DNA of 64,000 nt, taken from NCBI GenBank assembly GCA_030248215.1, contig JASANG010003059.1:111134-175133 (forward strand), given 5' to 3'. The notes below the pieces were generated by a model. The model was not told where the DNA came from. It saw nothing but the letters and a program-made list of their open reading frames with translations, and made no database searches. Position 1 is the first letter of the stretch; the number at the start of each line of letters is the position of its first letter. This document shows positions 22,901 to 37,900 of this stretch, one piece after another. Origin of the DNA: Enoplolaimus lenunculus. Taxonomy: Eukaryota; Nematoda; Enoplea; Enoplida; Thoracostomopsidae. Both the position numbers and the translations under genes were made by a program.

Positions 22901-25900
22901 GTACGAATTTTTATAGCCGTTGCAATCACTGGCGCTTTCTATAATACAACGTACTATGAAACAATTTCTAGACGGCCAGTATATTTACTTAAAAATAAGA
23001 ACTTAATAGTTAACTATGTATAATTTATCTTTGTTCACAGCAAGGACATTAGCCTAGTTATTGTATGTATGCTTTCATTCACATCTTAGAACTAATCTCA
23101 AGGTTGCCATAATATTCATGAATTGGGTAGCGGCCAGATCTGTCAAGGGAGCCATGGGGCACCGGCCAGGGATTCCAAATGATTCACATTTGTGGCTTTT
23201 CAAGTCTGACTCTCATGAAACAAAAATATGTGTTTCAACCATTAAATTTTAGTCTAAATCTCCAACGAAACACCCGGGACATTTCTGGGAGTGACATATA
23301 TTAACTTTGAGAACTATATACAACTGTTATTTATTATTCACGACCTCACTTCAGCGAGGTTGTGTTTAGATGGTTGTTCAATCACTTTAATTTGCATATG
23401 CACTGTACGTGTTAAAATAACACGTAAAGGATGTATGTGTCGTATGCAACATAATTAATAAGGTATTTCGTCTACGAAACTGGCTTACGACCTAAGCTTT
23501 TCAAAGGAAAGCCGAACCGGTAATAGGTGCAACATACATTTGATAACATGCTTAACGAAACTAACCTCCCGGCTGCCGTCTTTTGCCATTGAGTCTTTTT
23601 CTGGTATCAGAGGATGTGTAATATGCGATTTAACGTGCAATAAGAGTGCAACAAAGTCAGCCATCCGTGCGTCACAAGTCAAACATCGGTAAGGATTGTC
23701 ATTAGGTCCAGCCTCCTTCGTGTTCCATTCAATGACGTAAGCTTTTTCGACAAATTCAGGAAACTTTTTCTTTTTGCCGTGCCCCTAAAATATATTTTAG
23801 ACATAGAATAAAATGATGTACCAGTTTTAGTAGGTAATGGCAATGTATATCTGATTCAAAAAGGATTGACGTAACAATATCAACCTTCATATCCAACATA
23901 CCGTATTAATGTTGGATTGAAATAATCTCGACGGCAAAACTACACTTATCGGTATACTAACAAACATACCAACAACGATACAGATACTCTGCTTTTACCG
24001 ATGTCGATCAATCGATTCAACACAATACTGAACTGCTTACCATATCCTGTTGTTGCGCCTCAATATCCAACGCGTCTTCCATGTCTTCTTCGTTGATCAC
24101 ACCACCTGTGTCAGCATCGTGTTGTGGCCCTCCAGCTGGTACCGTATCGCCTGTTACGCCCAAATCTTTGCTGCATCGTTTCGATCCCGAAGCTGTACCT
24201 GATGCGTCACAGTCATCACCGTTTGCATCATGCACGGTTTTACTAGGCGCTTTATCGTCCACTGCATATGCTGACCCAAACTTTTGATCGCCCTTGCTCA
24301 CTGACTCATTGGCTCCATTTACGTCCTCGCTGTCAACACATTTGCTATCGTCGTCTTTGGTCGAATGCGTGTTCCCATCTCCGATATCACTAGTCGCTTT
24401 AGTCGATTCTATACCATCCTTGTTATTTTTGTTGCATGGTTCTTTTGTTATATCAGAGGATACATTCGCAGCGGTGTCACGATGGAACTCCGCTAAAAGC
24501 ACAGAAGAACCAGCACCAGTTTGGGCTGTGTCTGTAGCCGGCTGTTGTTTTGACTTCCGTGGCGACACTGTTAGCTTGATCGGTGTAAGTCGGGTTGGAG
24601 ATCCAACAAATCCACCGCTATGACCACCAGTGCCTGTTGCTTGTGCTGTTTCCGGGTCGCGAGTAACTTTTCCGCTGGTTATGGCTGATCCGTCCGGTTC
24701 TGGTGACTTAACTGAGAGCGTCGTGGGACTAGTAGCCCCGGCACCTGCCGACGTGGCATCAGACAACTGGTCACCTTCACTGGTTGTGGCGTGATTAGTT
24801 GCCGGCGATGACGTTTTTACTTTATCTTGCACTGTACCACGAGACAACCGAAGACATGCCGGATAATGATAAGCGAGGGCAATCCGTGACGCGCAACGCC
24901 GATAGCACAAGGAACAACGTGGCCGACGAAACTGTTGAAGCAGACGATAGCGTTTGAAGGAAAATGCTGCTGTTTTAAGGCTCGACTTATTAATTCGACC
25001 AAAAACTGATCCTGAAACAGTAAGAAGTAATACGAACTTAATAGTTTTAGTTTAAAATACACAGGTTTTGGTTTCTGATACCATGAAAACATGTTCGTAT
25101 TTTAAAAACGAGCCAAAGATAAGTAAACCCAAAATACTTAAGTCACTGTGAAAGGTTGGCATTTTACAGACTGACAGTTCAAGCATATTATTAACTTTGC
25201 TCAAATTGAAATTGTATCATCATCGTGCCACAAATTATAGTTTGCACGTTATGATGATCGCTCAAATTTGGCACTTAGTTTTTTCTTCTTCCAAAAGTCA
25301 ACTATTTAATTAAACCGACGACTTAAGAGTAACGAAAACCATATTACCAGCACTGACAAAAAGCAAAACTATCATCTACAGTAATTTGTTTAACACTAAC
25401 CGCTGATGCAACGTTCACAATAATTTTTCCAACGTTGGAACAAAATCTCTTTTATCCCAGGACTATCACGATCAGGTGTCACTGCGTACCTCTGAACTCG
25501 CGCTAGTCCTGGGCTATCACAAAATTTGACATTTTTTGACAGACGGCGTAAACACAGCACAGCATAAACGCAAAAAATCCAACTTAAGCACACAACCAAC
25601 ACAAACAAATTCGGGTTACAGATTCTCACAATTTCCACATTGCTCCTCATAGCCATGAGCTATCGTGAAGGACAGAGGAGCAAAATTTTAAAATTGTTTG
25701 CTTTAATGCTTAAAATTCTAATATTTTGACAAAAAATACAAAACTGTATGTAAGGCAGAATTGTGTGATAACCCTGCGCTATCGCGATTTTCGAGGAAGA
25801 CGGTGACAGCTTATAACCTTGGGTTAAAAGAAAAATCTCTTACAGACCAGGGCTATCACGAGCTTGTTTTAAAAAATGCCCTCGTGATAACCCTGGTCTA

Positions 25901-28900
25901 TAAGAGATTTTGTGGCATCGTTGACAAACTCGTGATACCCCTGGTCTACAAGAGCTTTTGTGGCATCGTTGACAAATTTAACGTGAACGGCGCATTATTT
26001 TCTTTACTGTACAAAGAATAATAAGTAATGTCTTTGATAACAAGATAAAAAGTCACAATAACAATACCTTTTGGAGCCATGTGTAACTTCCAATGGCTAT
26101 CAAAACGATATATACACGAAAACACTTTTTCGCACATCGGACAAGTAATCACGTTTGACGACGTATCATCAATATCTTCTTCGGTATCTACAAAAATGAA
26201 ATGCAAAAACATCACTTATTTCTGCGAAGTAAATATTCTCTCCAACTAACATAGCTTTTCAACTTGTTAGGAATAAAAACATGACAAATGCACAAACTTC
26301 TCGTTTGGATTCGATGCTTTAAAGCTAAAAAGATAACTCAATTAAATTTTACGGACATCCCTATAACTTTTAATGTTAAACAGTGGCATACTGTATTGAC
26401 TAAAAATGTTTTTCTCCATACCAAAATCACCACTTTACGTACCTGAGCAAACCATTTCGGCGTCAGACTCAACTCCGGAGTCCGAAAAAATTGATATTTC
26501 ATCTTCGGAAACAATCGCTGTATCAAACGGTAAATCAGGCGATTCGGGCGGTGTTAAAATACCACTACTGCCGGCCGCAGTGCCGCTAGCAGCCTGTTCA
26601 GCATCTGGCGCTCCAGCGCCAGCCTTTTGACTTGCAACACTTGCATGCTCGTCTATATCAACTGATGCTGGAAAATCCCCTGCATTTTGATGCGCTCTCA
26701 TGTGTTCTTTGTACGCGTTCAGCTGTGACGCTGTAAACCGTCGACCGCACACGCTACATCGGTTCGTCTTGTGTGTAGCAACGTGCGCTGAGTAAGCATT
26801 TGTATTTTTAAATTCCAACGAGCATATGTCACAACTGTAAAAACCAACAACAAAACCAATTAATTTTTTAATTTTCTCAAGTTTTAAAATCATCCCGAAG
26901 GAACTGCGAGAAATGAAAAAAATCACACAAACAAAATTCTTGTATTTCTATAAAAATTTGCATGTTTTGAAACAAGCAACAGCAGAGATAATACTTGAGT
27001 TTACATCGTCCAATTTGTTAATTTAAGATCAGGTTAAAGGCAGACTACAGTGGTAAGACTTTGCCACAATTTGAATAAGTCATCCATCTTTCGAATTAAC
27101 CTTTCAGAATTTGAAAGATCGCTAAAACTAATGTGTTTTTACTTCAAGAGACATACCGTCTAGGTGCAGAGTTATAGACACGGCCATGTACCATACGACG
27201 ATGGGAAATGAAAGCGCTGCGCTCGTCGAACACCTGAAAGTAAAATTAAAAATGCATCAGCTTCCGTTTTATACACTAAAATTCCCGTAAAATAGTCGAA
27301 TGCTGCTTTCCAAATTTCTAACATAGCCCTGTTTCTATGCAAAAGTTCATTGTTAACAGCAAAAGTATTTTTACTAATCAAAATTTACCTATTGCACTTA
27401 TTAAATCATAAAATGCACCAACTTTAACAAACTGCTGATAGGTAGCAAAAAACAATTTATAACAAAAAGACAACAAATTGACTGCAAGACGCTAAAATGA
27501 CTCACTTCATCGCAACATCCCCACATAAATTTGCCTTTATTAACATCGATTTTGAATGGCGGCATGCCCTTTGTTTCAACCGTCGCAGTGAAGTTAGTCT
27601 TTTGGTGTATTACGTTCATGTGTCGTATTAGCGCTGACGGTTTTGTTAGTACAGCACCACAAAAGTCACACGTAGACCGACACTGGTACTCGTCAGCTGC
27701 ACCGCTGTCAGATTTAGCTTTAACGCTAAAATAGAACCACTTAGTGTTGCTGCGCAATTAGACAGCTAAACTTCGACACTAAAACCTAACTAAACTTGAA
27801 GCAAGATATCACTGGTGTACTTAGTCCTAGCACCTATCATCAGCACCGCAAACCTAGACCGTATTCTCAAATGTATGTTGGACCTATCATCAGTTGGTAA
27901 TATGTCTTTATACCTTTAAAGTCAGCGAACAGAAAGGTTTAACATTCTGCATTGCTTTCGTTAATCTATGCCAATTTAAAAAACGAAACTGCGGTAGTGT
28001 CATTTTGGTCAACTTTCTCTAACTGGTTAAAATGCTATACGTGCTAAACGAGTAATACAAAAATCTCTGTATTTGTTGTGTATTGTTTTAATAAACACGA
28101 CTATTATACCCTGGCTTCGACGAGTCTCCACGTGCCGGTGGCCGTGCTCCGTGCATACTTTGTCGATGCAGTTCAAGTGCCCTGGTAGAAACAAACATTC
28201 GGCCGCAAATGTCACAAGAATTAGTTATGTCTGTCGAATGAACTTTCATGTGATTGATAAGTTCCTGGAAAAACGCATATTAAAATTCAGTCCAAAGAGT
28301 CAGTACAAAAATTGGAACGCGTGCTTTGCGGCTTGGTTCCAACACGAACAAGGTTCAGCATAAATCAAAGTATTCTTTACCATTGGCATGAAAACTTAAA
28401 TGGCATAATAAAACAGGGTCCCCGCGGAAAATCGGTAATTTTCACTGACACCCCAAAATTTCTTCCACTGAATCGCGCGAACATACGCCAAAATAAAAAG
28501 TTCACAAAAGAACAAGAGCTACTCACATCTAATGTTGCTGTTTCCGAAGCTCATCGATGTGAAAATCAATGGTTTTCCGTGCTACTTCTGCGTCTGTCAA
28601 TGTTTATTTCGCTGTACTTCTAATTCCTTCAGTTCACTATGCGCATATGAAGCACATTTTTGCACAAATAGTTCACTTAGAAAATTTTTTTAAAACAGCA
28701 CTTAACAGCGCATTTTTTTTCCTGACAACCTTAACAAACCCTGAAATTTTTCCCTGTTTTCCCTGACAAATTGAAAAAAATCCCTGTTTTCCCTGACGCG
28801 CGGGGACCCTGTAAAATCAGCTAGCTGACATTCGACGTAAACATCCTGCCTGCACTCGCAAACGTGTGCAGAAGATTTGTAATTTCAGAAATAAACGGTG

Positions 28901-31900
28901 AGGTTACATATTCAGCACATAGATCAAGAGTTGGCACTGCTCACATGTTGCTTGTCTAAAATTTCATTAATTACTAACTGGTGATAGGGGCTACACACAT
29001 CTGAGAGTACAACTCATTGCTACGGTTGAGAGCACACTCAAATGTACCTGCCGCTTTCGAAATTCAGCACCACAATCAGTACACTTTAGCATTGGCGTCC
29101 ATCCGTGTATTGATGCGTTGTGTTGTGCAAGCAACGTTTTAGATTTGAATGCCAACTGACAAGCTTCACACGACGCTTCTTCAAGTACCTGCAATTTAGC
29201 AAACACATTAATAGAATGCTCATAGTACGGCTATAATCAAGAGTGCACGATAGAAAAATGCAACTCGCGAGGTTAATCAAGAGTGCACGATAGAAAAATG
29301 CAACTCGCGAGGTTCCGCACGGTACAAAATGCACCGCCGAGCGTCGCGTTTCTGGCCAACACGCGCCTTCTTATTTAGAGATGGTCGCCATCACATGCAA
29401 TACTCCTAAATGAAACTGTTATAAGTACAGTGTCATGGTTCGCCCAAGTCGTAAACAGTAATTCGGTGTTGAAAATTATTTTAAATCCTAGATCCTGTTA
29501 CAGCAAAAAATTTAATTCTTGTTCCTTTTCCTGCAAAATTTAGTTCTTGTTGGAAAGCTCGGTAGTTGCTATTTGAAACAAACATATATAAATATTGATT
29601 ATACAAATGCAGTCGGAACTACTTCAGTTCAATCAAACGGTAATTTTCAAGTCAAATTAAAAAATAAAGTACAATATGAAACTAACATCGACATCATTCA
29701 TTCGACAGAGCATATCGTAACGGTCATGGGCTTCGGCGTGCTTGCGTAAAGCAATCGGATGTCGAAACACAATGCCACACTTGTCACATGTTTTCGGTTC
29801 AAATGTTGCCAACGATCGAGGAGCAGGAGCGCCACGCCCTGGAACACACAAAAGATATGCAGATAATGAACAAGATCAGTATCAAGAACATGGGATTTTG
29901 GTATTACATTTAGATAGCAGAGTTTTGCCGGAATTCCTGCAAAAATTCAATTCCTGTTCCTGCATTCTCGTTTAAATACTGGAAGCTGTGCCTTTAAAAA
30001 TTTGTTAATTCGAAATGAGTGTTTTTGTAATTAGTTCAATTTTGTTAATAAACTGTCTATGATGTGCTTTAGAAAATTTGATGATGAAATAGCTGAAAAT
30101 TCACTTCAATTTTTTGACAAGTTTTCTAGAAAGTTCAACAGTAATTCGGTGACGAAAATTATTTCAAATTCAGGTTGTTGTTCCGGTTCCTGCAAAGATA
30201 TTCAATTCTTGTTCGTGTTCCGGCAAAATTGAGTTCCTGTTGTAACCCTGGAATGAGTTTGTATGCGCTACATCAAATCATCTGGTTGAGAGCGCATTTT
30301 AGTCATGTTTCTATGATAACTTCCAAGCAGGGTGCAACCGGAATTCCGGTTCCGGCATTTTTTTCACCTTCCGGTTCCGGTAAATTTTTACCGGATTTAA
30401 AAATTCCGGTATTATAATTTGGCCGTTTTCTTAACTTTGCTAATTTTTAAGAATCTCTTTTGAAAGCCACTTGTACTCCGAATATAAGCCATTGATGGTG
30501 GATTTCACTTCAGTCGATGATGAAAATCTAAAATACAACAAATAAAATAAAACCTATGTTCGACTAAGGTTATTTCACAAATAATAGAGCAAAGAATAAG
30601 ATTAAAATGAAATTTTCGGTGAAATGCATTTTTCATTTTCCGGTTCCGGTTCCGGTAAAATTTTCAAATTCCGGTTCCGGTAAATTGTAATTCCGGTTGC
30701 ACCCTGCTTCCAAGCCATATACAAGAAATGTGAGCTGAGAACTCATACGTATAAGCACTGGTTGTTATGAAAATCAACAGAACTACAGGCAAATTTTGCG
30801 CACAATAGCAATAATACCATTTAGAAATGAAGAAGAATTACAATTCCGATTATACTTGCAACGAAATCGAAACTGAGTTTGAAACTGAATTCTAATCGGA
30901 ATCGGAACTCCGTCTGCATCCTAACGTAGCTACTCTTTTCTAAAACATGGTCACGCCAACGCTGCAGTAGTAATGTATTTAAGTCAAACTGCAGTAAAGT
31001 TAACTTTTAAGTACAAGTATCCGAACAAACTTAATTGCAACTTACCGCGTCCTCTGCCACGGCCACTGCCGCGAGTTGACTGCGAGCCTGATGGCTGCAC
31101 TACTTTTGAATGTTGACAGGAAATTTTGCGCACAATCGCAATAATACCATTTAGAAATGAAGAAAAATTACAATTCCGATTATACTTGCAACGAAATCGA
31201 AACTGAGTTTGAAACAGAATTCTAATCGGAATCGGAACTCCGTCTGCATCCTAACGTAGCTAATCTTTTCTAAAACATGGTCACGCCAACGCTGCAGTAT
31301 TAATGTATTTAAGTCAAACTGCAGTAAAGTTAACTTTTAAGTACAAGTATCCGAACAAACTTAATTGCAACTTACCGCGTCCTCTGCCACGGCCACTGCC
31401 GCGAGTTGACTGCGAGCCTGATGGCTGTACTACTTTTGAATGTTGCGAGCTTGGCTTCTCCACATCAATAGTTGAATGAACTTCGGACTGCTCATCATCG
31501 AAATGCCAACTAGGGGCGTTCTCCAGACTTTTTGGATCAGGGTATACCTAAAAATCGAAACAGTCGAAAAGTGTCTAAAGCGAATTTTCAGCAATTTATC
31601 ATGAAGTTTAACGAAAACCATCTGATTTCAGACTTTTAAGCTTAACAGCATTTTAACATAACTGAACTTATTGCAAAAACACTCATTTTGAAATAAGAAA
31701 TTTTCAAAGCCAAAGTTTCCAATATGTAAATTCTTACGGATAATTTGCACAAAACCGCGAAAATTCCTGCTCCAGCGATTTTGAACGCAGAAACAGGAAT
31801 TAAATTTTTGCAGAAATTCCGACCGGAACAGGAAAAGGGTTCAACCGGAATTCATGTGCAGGTCGAAATTGCTGCCGAAATTCAATTCATGTTTTTGAAA

Positions 31901-34900
31901 AATTATTTCGAAATGAGTAGCTTTGCAATTAGTTCATCTTTGATAATTAACTGTAAGATTAAAAATCTGATGTGTTTTCGCAAAACTTGATGACGAAATA
32001 GCGTAAAATTCGCTTAAACCATTTTTGGCTAATATATTAGGGATGTGCCGATACCATAGTATTTGCCGATGCCGATTCTTACTTTGAAAATTTACACACT
32101 AAGAAACGAAAGTGACAGCATTCCAACTGGCTGTTACGTGCAAAAAGTATGGGCAATTTATTGCAGTGCCGGCGAATAACACATTCCAATACATTACATA
32201 TGTCGTAGGCCAATCTGCTATTGTGAGCAAATAGCCGCATCCAATATTTAAATGATTTTGAATAATTTGATGCAAAACCGTATAAATTCCGGTTCCCGCA
32301 TCTTTGAGTGCAGGAGCAAGAACAGGAGCAGGAATTGAATTTTTGCTGGAATTCCGGCCGGAACAGAAATTCCGATGGAAGCCAGGTACTTGGCATGTGT
32401 TTTGACCACTAAGCAAAGATACCAATCTATTTTAGTGCTTACTTCGGTCTCGAGAAGAGTTGAAAAATCAGATAAAAGTAAAAATCTTACTCCAAGCAGA
32501 TCGTCACCGAGAAGTGACTTTTCAAGCGCTGTACTTTCATTCTGAAGCGTGCTCGAAGGATCAGCAGAGGACTCTGGTCGTCCACCACTGTCGACAGCGT
32601 GATTTTCTTTGTCTGCTTGTTCCAATGACTTGCGCTGATGCGCCGCTGAACCACCACGACCCCTACTTGAACCAGCTACCGTCGTAGCCGCCTCGTCAGC
32701 ACGGCTTTTTGCCTTTGCTTTGAACACTACCGGCCCAAGTTTTGGTTTTCTACTGCTACCACGACTGGCAAATCCTCGTCCACGACCGCGCCTTGCAGTA
32801 CCGCGGGATGGTTTTCCCGGCGGGACATAATCCTCGTCATCCTCATCAAGTAGGTTTTCTTTTTCTTCATCATCTGCTTCAATTGCTTCATCTTCAAGCG
32901 CTGGTACACCTTTTGCGGTCACTGCACCTGCCCCCTTTGCTCTCGATTCCTGTTTACTCAGCTGGTTTTTCTGTTCTATCGTCGTTTCATAGCTAGTTGC
33001 TCCACTTTTCTTCAAATGTGCTGCTTTTCGCCCAGAACTTAGCGGCTCGTCATCGCTAGCGGCTAGCCACGAATCAGGATCGGCGAGAATATCTTGAAGC
33101 CCCGCAAGTTCTTCTGCCACCGCCGGATTGACTCTCCCTCGACCAGAGCCTCCCGCGTGAGTCACCTTAGCACCACCATCCCCTGCTTCTGAGTAATCCA
33201 ATTCCGTCGCCATTTCCTGATCTGTTGCAGATTCAGTTGCCTTTGGTTCTACTCCAGTTACTAACTTATCGCTACTAGCAACACTCAGTTTTTTGTGCAC
33301 AATTTTCTCATGTTGTCGCAAACCGAACGGTGTTCGAAACGGTTTCCCACATTCAGAGCAAGAATGTACCATATCGGTTGGAGAGCCAGGCGCAATACCT
33401 GATGCAGCTTCATTTTCAGTTTGTACTTCCTCTGCATGTCGCGCCTCAATATGATTAATTAAACTTTTTTCTAGCAAAAATTTCGACGGACAATATCGAC
33501 ACGCGTGCAATTGTTGTTCGATTGTGTGAGACGCTGCTACTGCTGTTTCGTTGTTCGAGAGTTTCTGTGCTATCGATTGCGTAAGCGCTCCATTAGTCTT
33601 GGATCGGATTTTAAATTTTTTCTTCGTCACCGAACCTGGCTTGGCCCTTGCAGTTGCCTTTGCTTGTGGAGTTGCAGTTGACCGTTTAGTGCTGGAAGCA
33701 GTAGCAGCAGTCTTTTTGGAAATGGTCGGAACCTGCTTGTACTTAAATGACGCCTGCGCTGCCAACATTGCGTTTGGAATTCGTTTGCGAAACTCTTCCA
33801 TTGTCTCATTTGGGCCTCGGACAAATGTCATTTTTTGAGTAGGAGTTTCGACATATTTTTGTTGCGATAAAGCGGAGCCATTGTCTGCACCATCTACTTT
33901 TTCAACGGATACAACGTCAATTTCAGTTCCACTGGTTGGAGATTCCATTTCAGCTTCAGTATTTGATAAACCTTCATTTGCCTCCCAACCACGGCCTTCA
34001 GCAAATTCTGGCACTAATATTTTACCCTGTTGATGATGTGCCATGTGCTCTGCCCATGCCGCTTTGTCGGTGAAAATTAAAAAGCACATCGGGCATTTAA
34101 TTTTGCGACCACGACCAATACCACCAGAACCTTCTAATCTTGCAAAACTGTCTGATTCACTATATTCGTCTGCCATTCTTTTGTAAACACTGTGGTGTGA
34201 AGTACGCTTGCTACCTGCTCTATCTCCGCTGCCACCACGTTTAGACGGTTTCACTTTAGATACAGTCGGAGTTCGCTGGGGCTCAAATTCGTCATCCCAT
34301 GGAAATTTAACTCCAGGAGTGATGCGTCCTTGTCGAAATAAACGATCCTGCTCCGGAAAAAATTTACGACGCCAATAAATTATTTCTTCTGGTTCTGGCC
34401 ATAACGCACCGTACGCTTCCGTATCGAGAGGAGTCATACGATGCAGCACAAGCTTTGGTTTTACAAGTGGTTCTGGTAAGTCATCATGCCCTGAAAAATC
34501 AAATCAGTTTTAGAATATCAGCCGTGCGTTATACGGACTAATAAGTTTAAATGCTGTCATGGGCGTATCCAGGATTATGGAAAGGGGTTACGTTTACGGA
34601 TGCTACGAATGTAGGATGTTTCAAACTTTGCGGATGCGGATTGTTGGACTTCACACCCGCGGAACCGGATGGTTTTCAAACGTCTGTCTCGGCCTCGAAA
34701 CTTTCAAATTTTTAACGCACATGGAAAAATACGTCTATTATCAGCTGTTTATATCTCGGGGTACCACTTTTGCAATAACCCTTGTACAGGAATTACCAAT
34801 TTTAGACTATTTAGAAGCTAAAACATTTCTGTATCATTTGTCTTTTAAATTGCATTCGATGAGTTAACTTATCAATAGTTTATAGTTTATCTTTTACAGA

Positions 34901-37900
34901 ACCCAAAATCATAGCTAATTTGCTCATGCGACGTTTTTGAAAACTGTTGCCAGCCTACAGATACCTTGCACCATAACCCTGTTTTCTAGTGCATTATGCT
35001 CACGACTCGGCTGTGTTGCTTCGACGAAAAATAATATATCTGCTACCGGGTACCACAGTCGGATAATGCAATATCCGGCCGAAGCATTAGTTCAAAGCTA
35101 ACACTACATCGCTGAGATATGCTGATTAATCGGCATCGGCACTGCAAAAAATTAGCCGATTTTTGCCGATACTTTTTGCACAAAACAGTCAGTCGGAATG
35201 CTATCAATTTTTCTCCTTATCTCTCTTGAGTTTGTGTTTCAAAAAATTAACTGAAATGAACCTTTCTTATGGTAATTATAATCGTTTACGGTGGTAAGCG
35301 TTTCAGTCTTCGTATAATGATGCCATGTAGTATCCTGTCTGTTCTTTAAGCATCATGTACTAAGTTGCAATCGGCATCGGAATCGGTTCGGCAAATTTTC
35401 GAAATAAAAACCGGCATCGGTATTGGCAAAAACTTTGGTATATCGGCACATCCCTACCAGATGACAGTCAAATATCAGAACGTAGCTAACAATAATTCTA
35501 CCCTATTCCATTATTCTATGTTTATGTAGCGTTGTGTTCAGTTGCTATATTTGTTTGGTCCAAGTTCCTTTAAGGAAATTCCGTGTACCTAGGCACTATA
35601 AAATAGAGGTAGTTTACGCTTAATTAGAATTATTACGTTGACATATACCGTTATGTCACTAAAATAAAATAACACTGGTCATCTTTAGCAGGATATCCAG
35701 CGTTATTGTAACCCAATAAACTTTTGAACATACACGGGAGCATGCAAACATAACACAAATGATGGTTTAAATTTTTAAAGTTCTTAAAAACACTTGGCAA
35801 GTGAAAATACCAGACCCGGATGTCGTTTTTGCCGGAACCGGAGTCGGATATCCAGTCGCACACCAATCTGTTGTAACAGCAAATGTTTACAGATCAAAAG
35901 AATTCGTACCAATGATAAACGTTCTCTTTTCTTCATCATCATAATTGTAATTATCATCATAGTCGCTGCTATGTCTGCGTTTTCGAGTGCTAAAAGTTTA
36001 ATAATATATAAATTCAATAACAAGCAAATTTGTTGAAAACATATACGTATATACAAACCACAGGGTGCAACTGGAATTCCAATTCCAACTAGAATTTCAA
36101 TTCAAAACGAGTTCCTATTCCGATTCTGATTGCACAATCAATCGAAATCGAAATTCTTAAATGTTAATTTTATTCTTAAATGTTAATTTTAATGCTACTT
36201 GTTGATACGTTGCATAAAAATTCTATATCATTTTATTTATTAAATTGCTTTCGACGAGTTAACTTATCAATGATTGATTGCAGATTAGGTTTTACAGAAC
36301 CAAATATCATCGCCAATTTGATCATGCAACCTTTTTGAAAATTGTTCCCAGCCAACAGACTATCATAAATCAAAGTATTTTTGTCAATACAAATTATCCG
36401 TATATACAGTCACAAAACTTCCAGTTCCGATAATTTGCTGTTCTGATTCCGATATAATCCAGTTCCGCTTTGCACCCTGGTATCATGGTTCAACCGGATA
36501 TTTGGTTCCGGATTAACATCCGGCAAAAAATTAATTCTAGTATCCGGTATAAACCTGCCGGATACCGGATATTTCCAATTGTGGTACGGAATACCATAAA
36601 ACTGCTTTTTACAAGCGAGCATTTTTAACAATAGTTGTTCGCTTCAAAAACTTTCCATAATTCCAACTGAAATGTTAACCGATGCAGGAGACAGTGTTAT
36701 CTTTCATTCCTATTCTGAGTTACATAAAAATTATGTATCATTTTTTATTTATCAAATTGACTTCGATTATTCAATGTATCAATAAATTGATTGTAGGTTA
36801 ACTTTTTACATCATCAAAAAAAACCTCGCCAAGCTGTGCCAGGCAGCCGGATGTTTTTTAAGAACTTCAAACAACTGAAACCATCATTTGTATTTATATA
36901 TACCAATGAATAATTTTTTTCTTTTTACATATTTGTTTCTGACATACATGCATGTACGTAATTCTTTGCAGCTGCTCGTGTACGTTTTCACAATTTTAAT
37001 GGGTTACAATAACAGTGGAAAACCTTATAAAATAACCTGAGTTTTTTAGGGGCGCAACCGCATCTCAGCGCTTCCACTGCTAAGCCTAAACCTCAGCTTA
37101 AAAACAAGTCTATGCATAAGCCTAAGCAAACAATCGCTGCCTTAAAAATGTGCAAAAATACTGCTTTAAACCAATACTGTACACTTACATGTAATTGGAC
37201 CGAAAACATAACATCTCACAACATAATTTGCAATAATTTGAGATTTACGAAATCACCGAAATCCGGTAGGTTTATACCGGACACCGGAACCGGGTGCGGG
37301 TTTTTTGCCGGATAGTAAACAGGAGCCGGATATCCGGTCGCACCATGGTATATACCTACCTAGACAAAACTGAATGCCCTTAAAATTAACATAGTCCAAA
37401 GAAATATTGCAGCTGAACGTATAAAAATGAATCCAGCAAAACAACATGGGTTGTTTTTCCAGCAAGTGGGTTTTTCTCGATTTGGGTTTTTCCTCCAGCA
37501 AAAATTCACTATTCAGCTACGGTTCCCGATTCCATCCTGATATGTACATAGGTAGTATAGGAAGTCCAAGTCACTTACTTGGAGTCAACAACAGTTTCTT
37601 CAGTTACTGATAGGGTCAGTTGGTGCACTGACCCTGGATCACCAGCAGTACCGTCTTCATCGTCAGTATCTGCAGTCGCATGTGACTGCAGATGAATTAG
37701 CAATGAGTCCAGGTTGTCAAATAATGAGGAACATGTACCACATTTAAACCACGTGCCTTCCGAATCTAGATTGCCCTACAAAGTTAAATAAACTACTAGA
37801 GGCGGTGCGCGGAAAAGACGACATCTTGATCCAACCGGAAAGGAAATTTTGTAAAAGTGAAAATTTCAGAAAATGCTGGCAAATTTATTCTCGTTAGAAA

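Noticed and set aside
36061-37348. LTR-type element from paired repeats in zinc-finger intron 2
   Set aside because: The repeats are inverted rather than direct, and no reverse transcriptase or related coding sequence is visible anywhere in the window.
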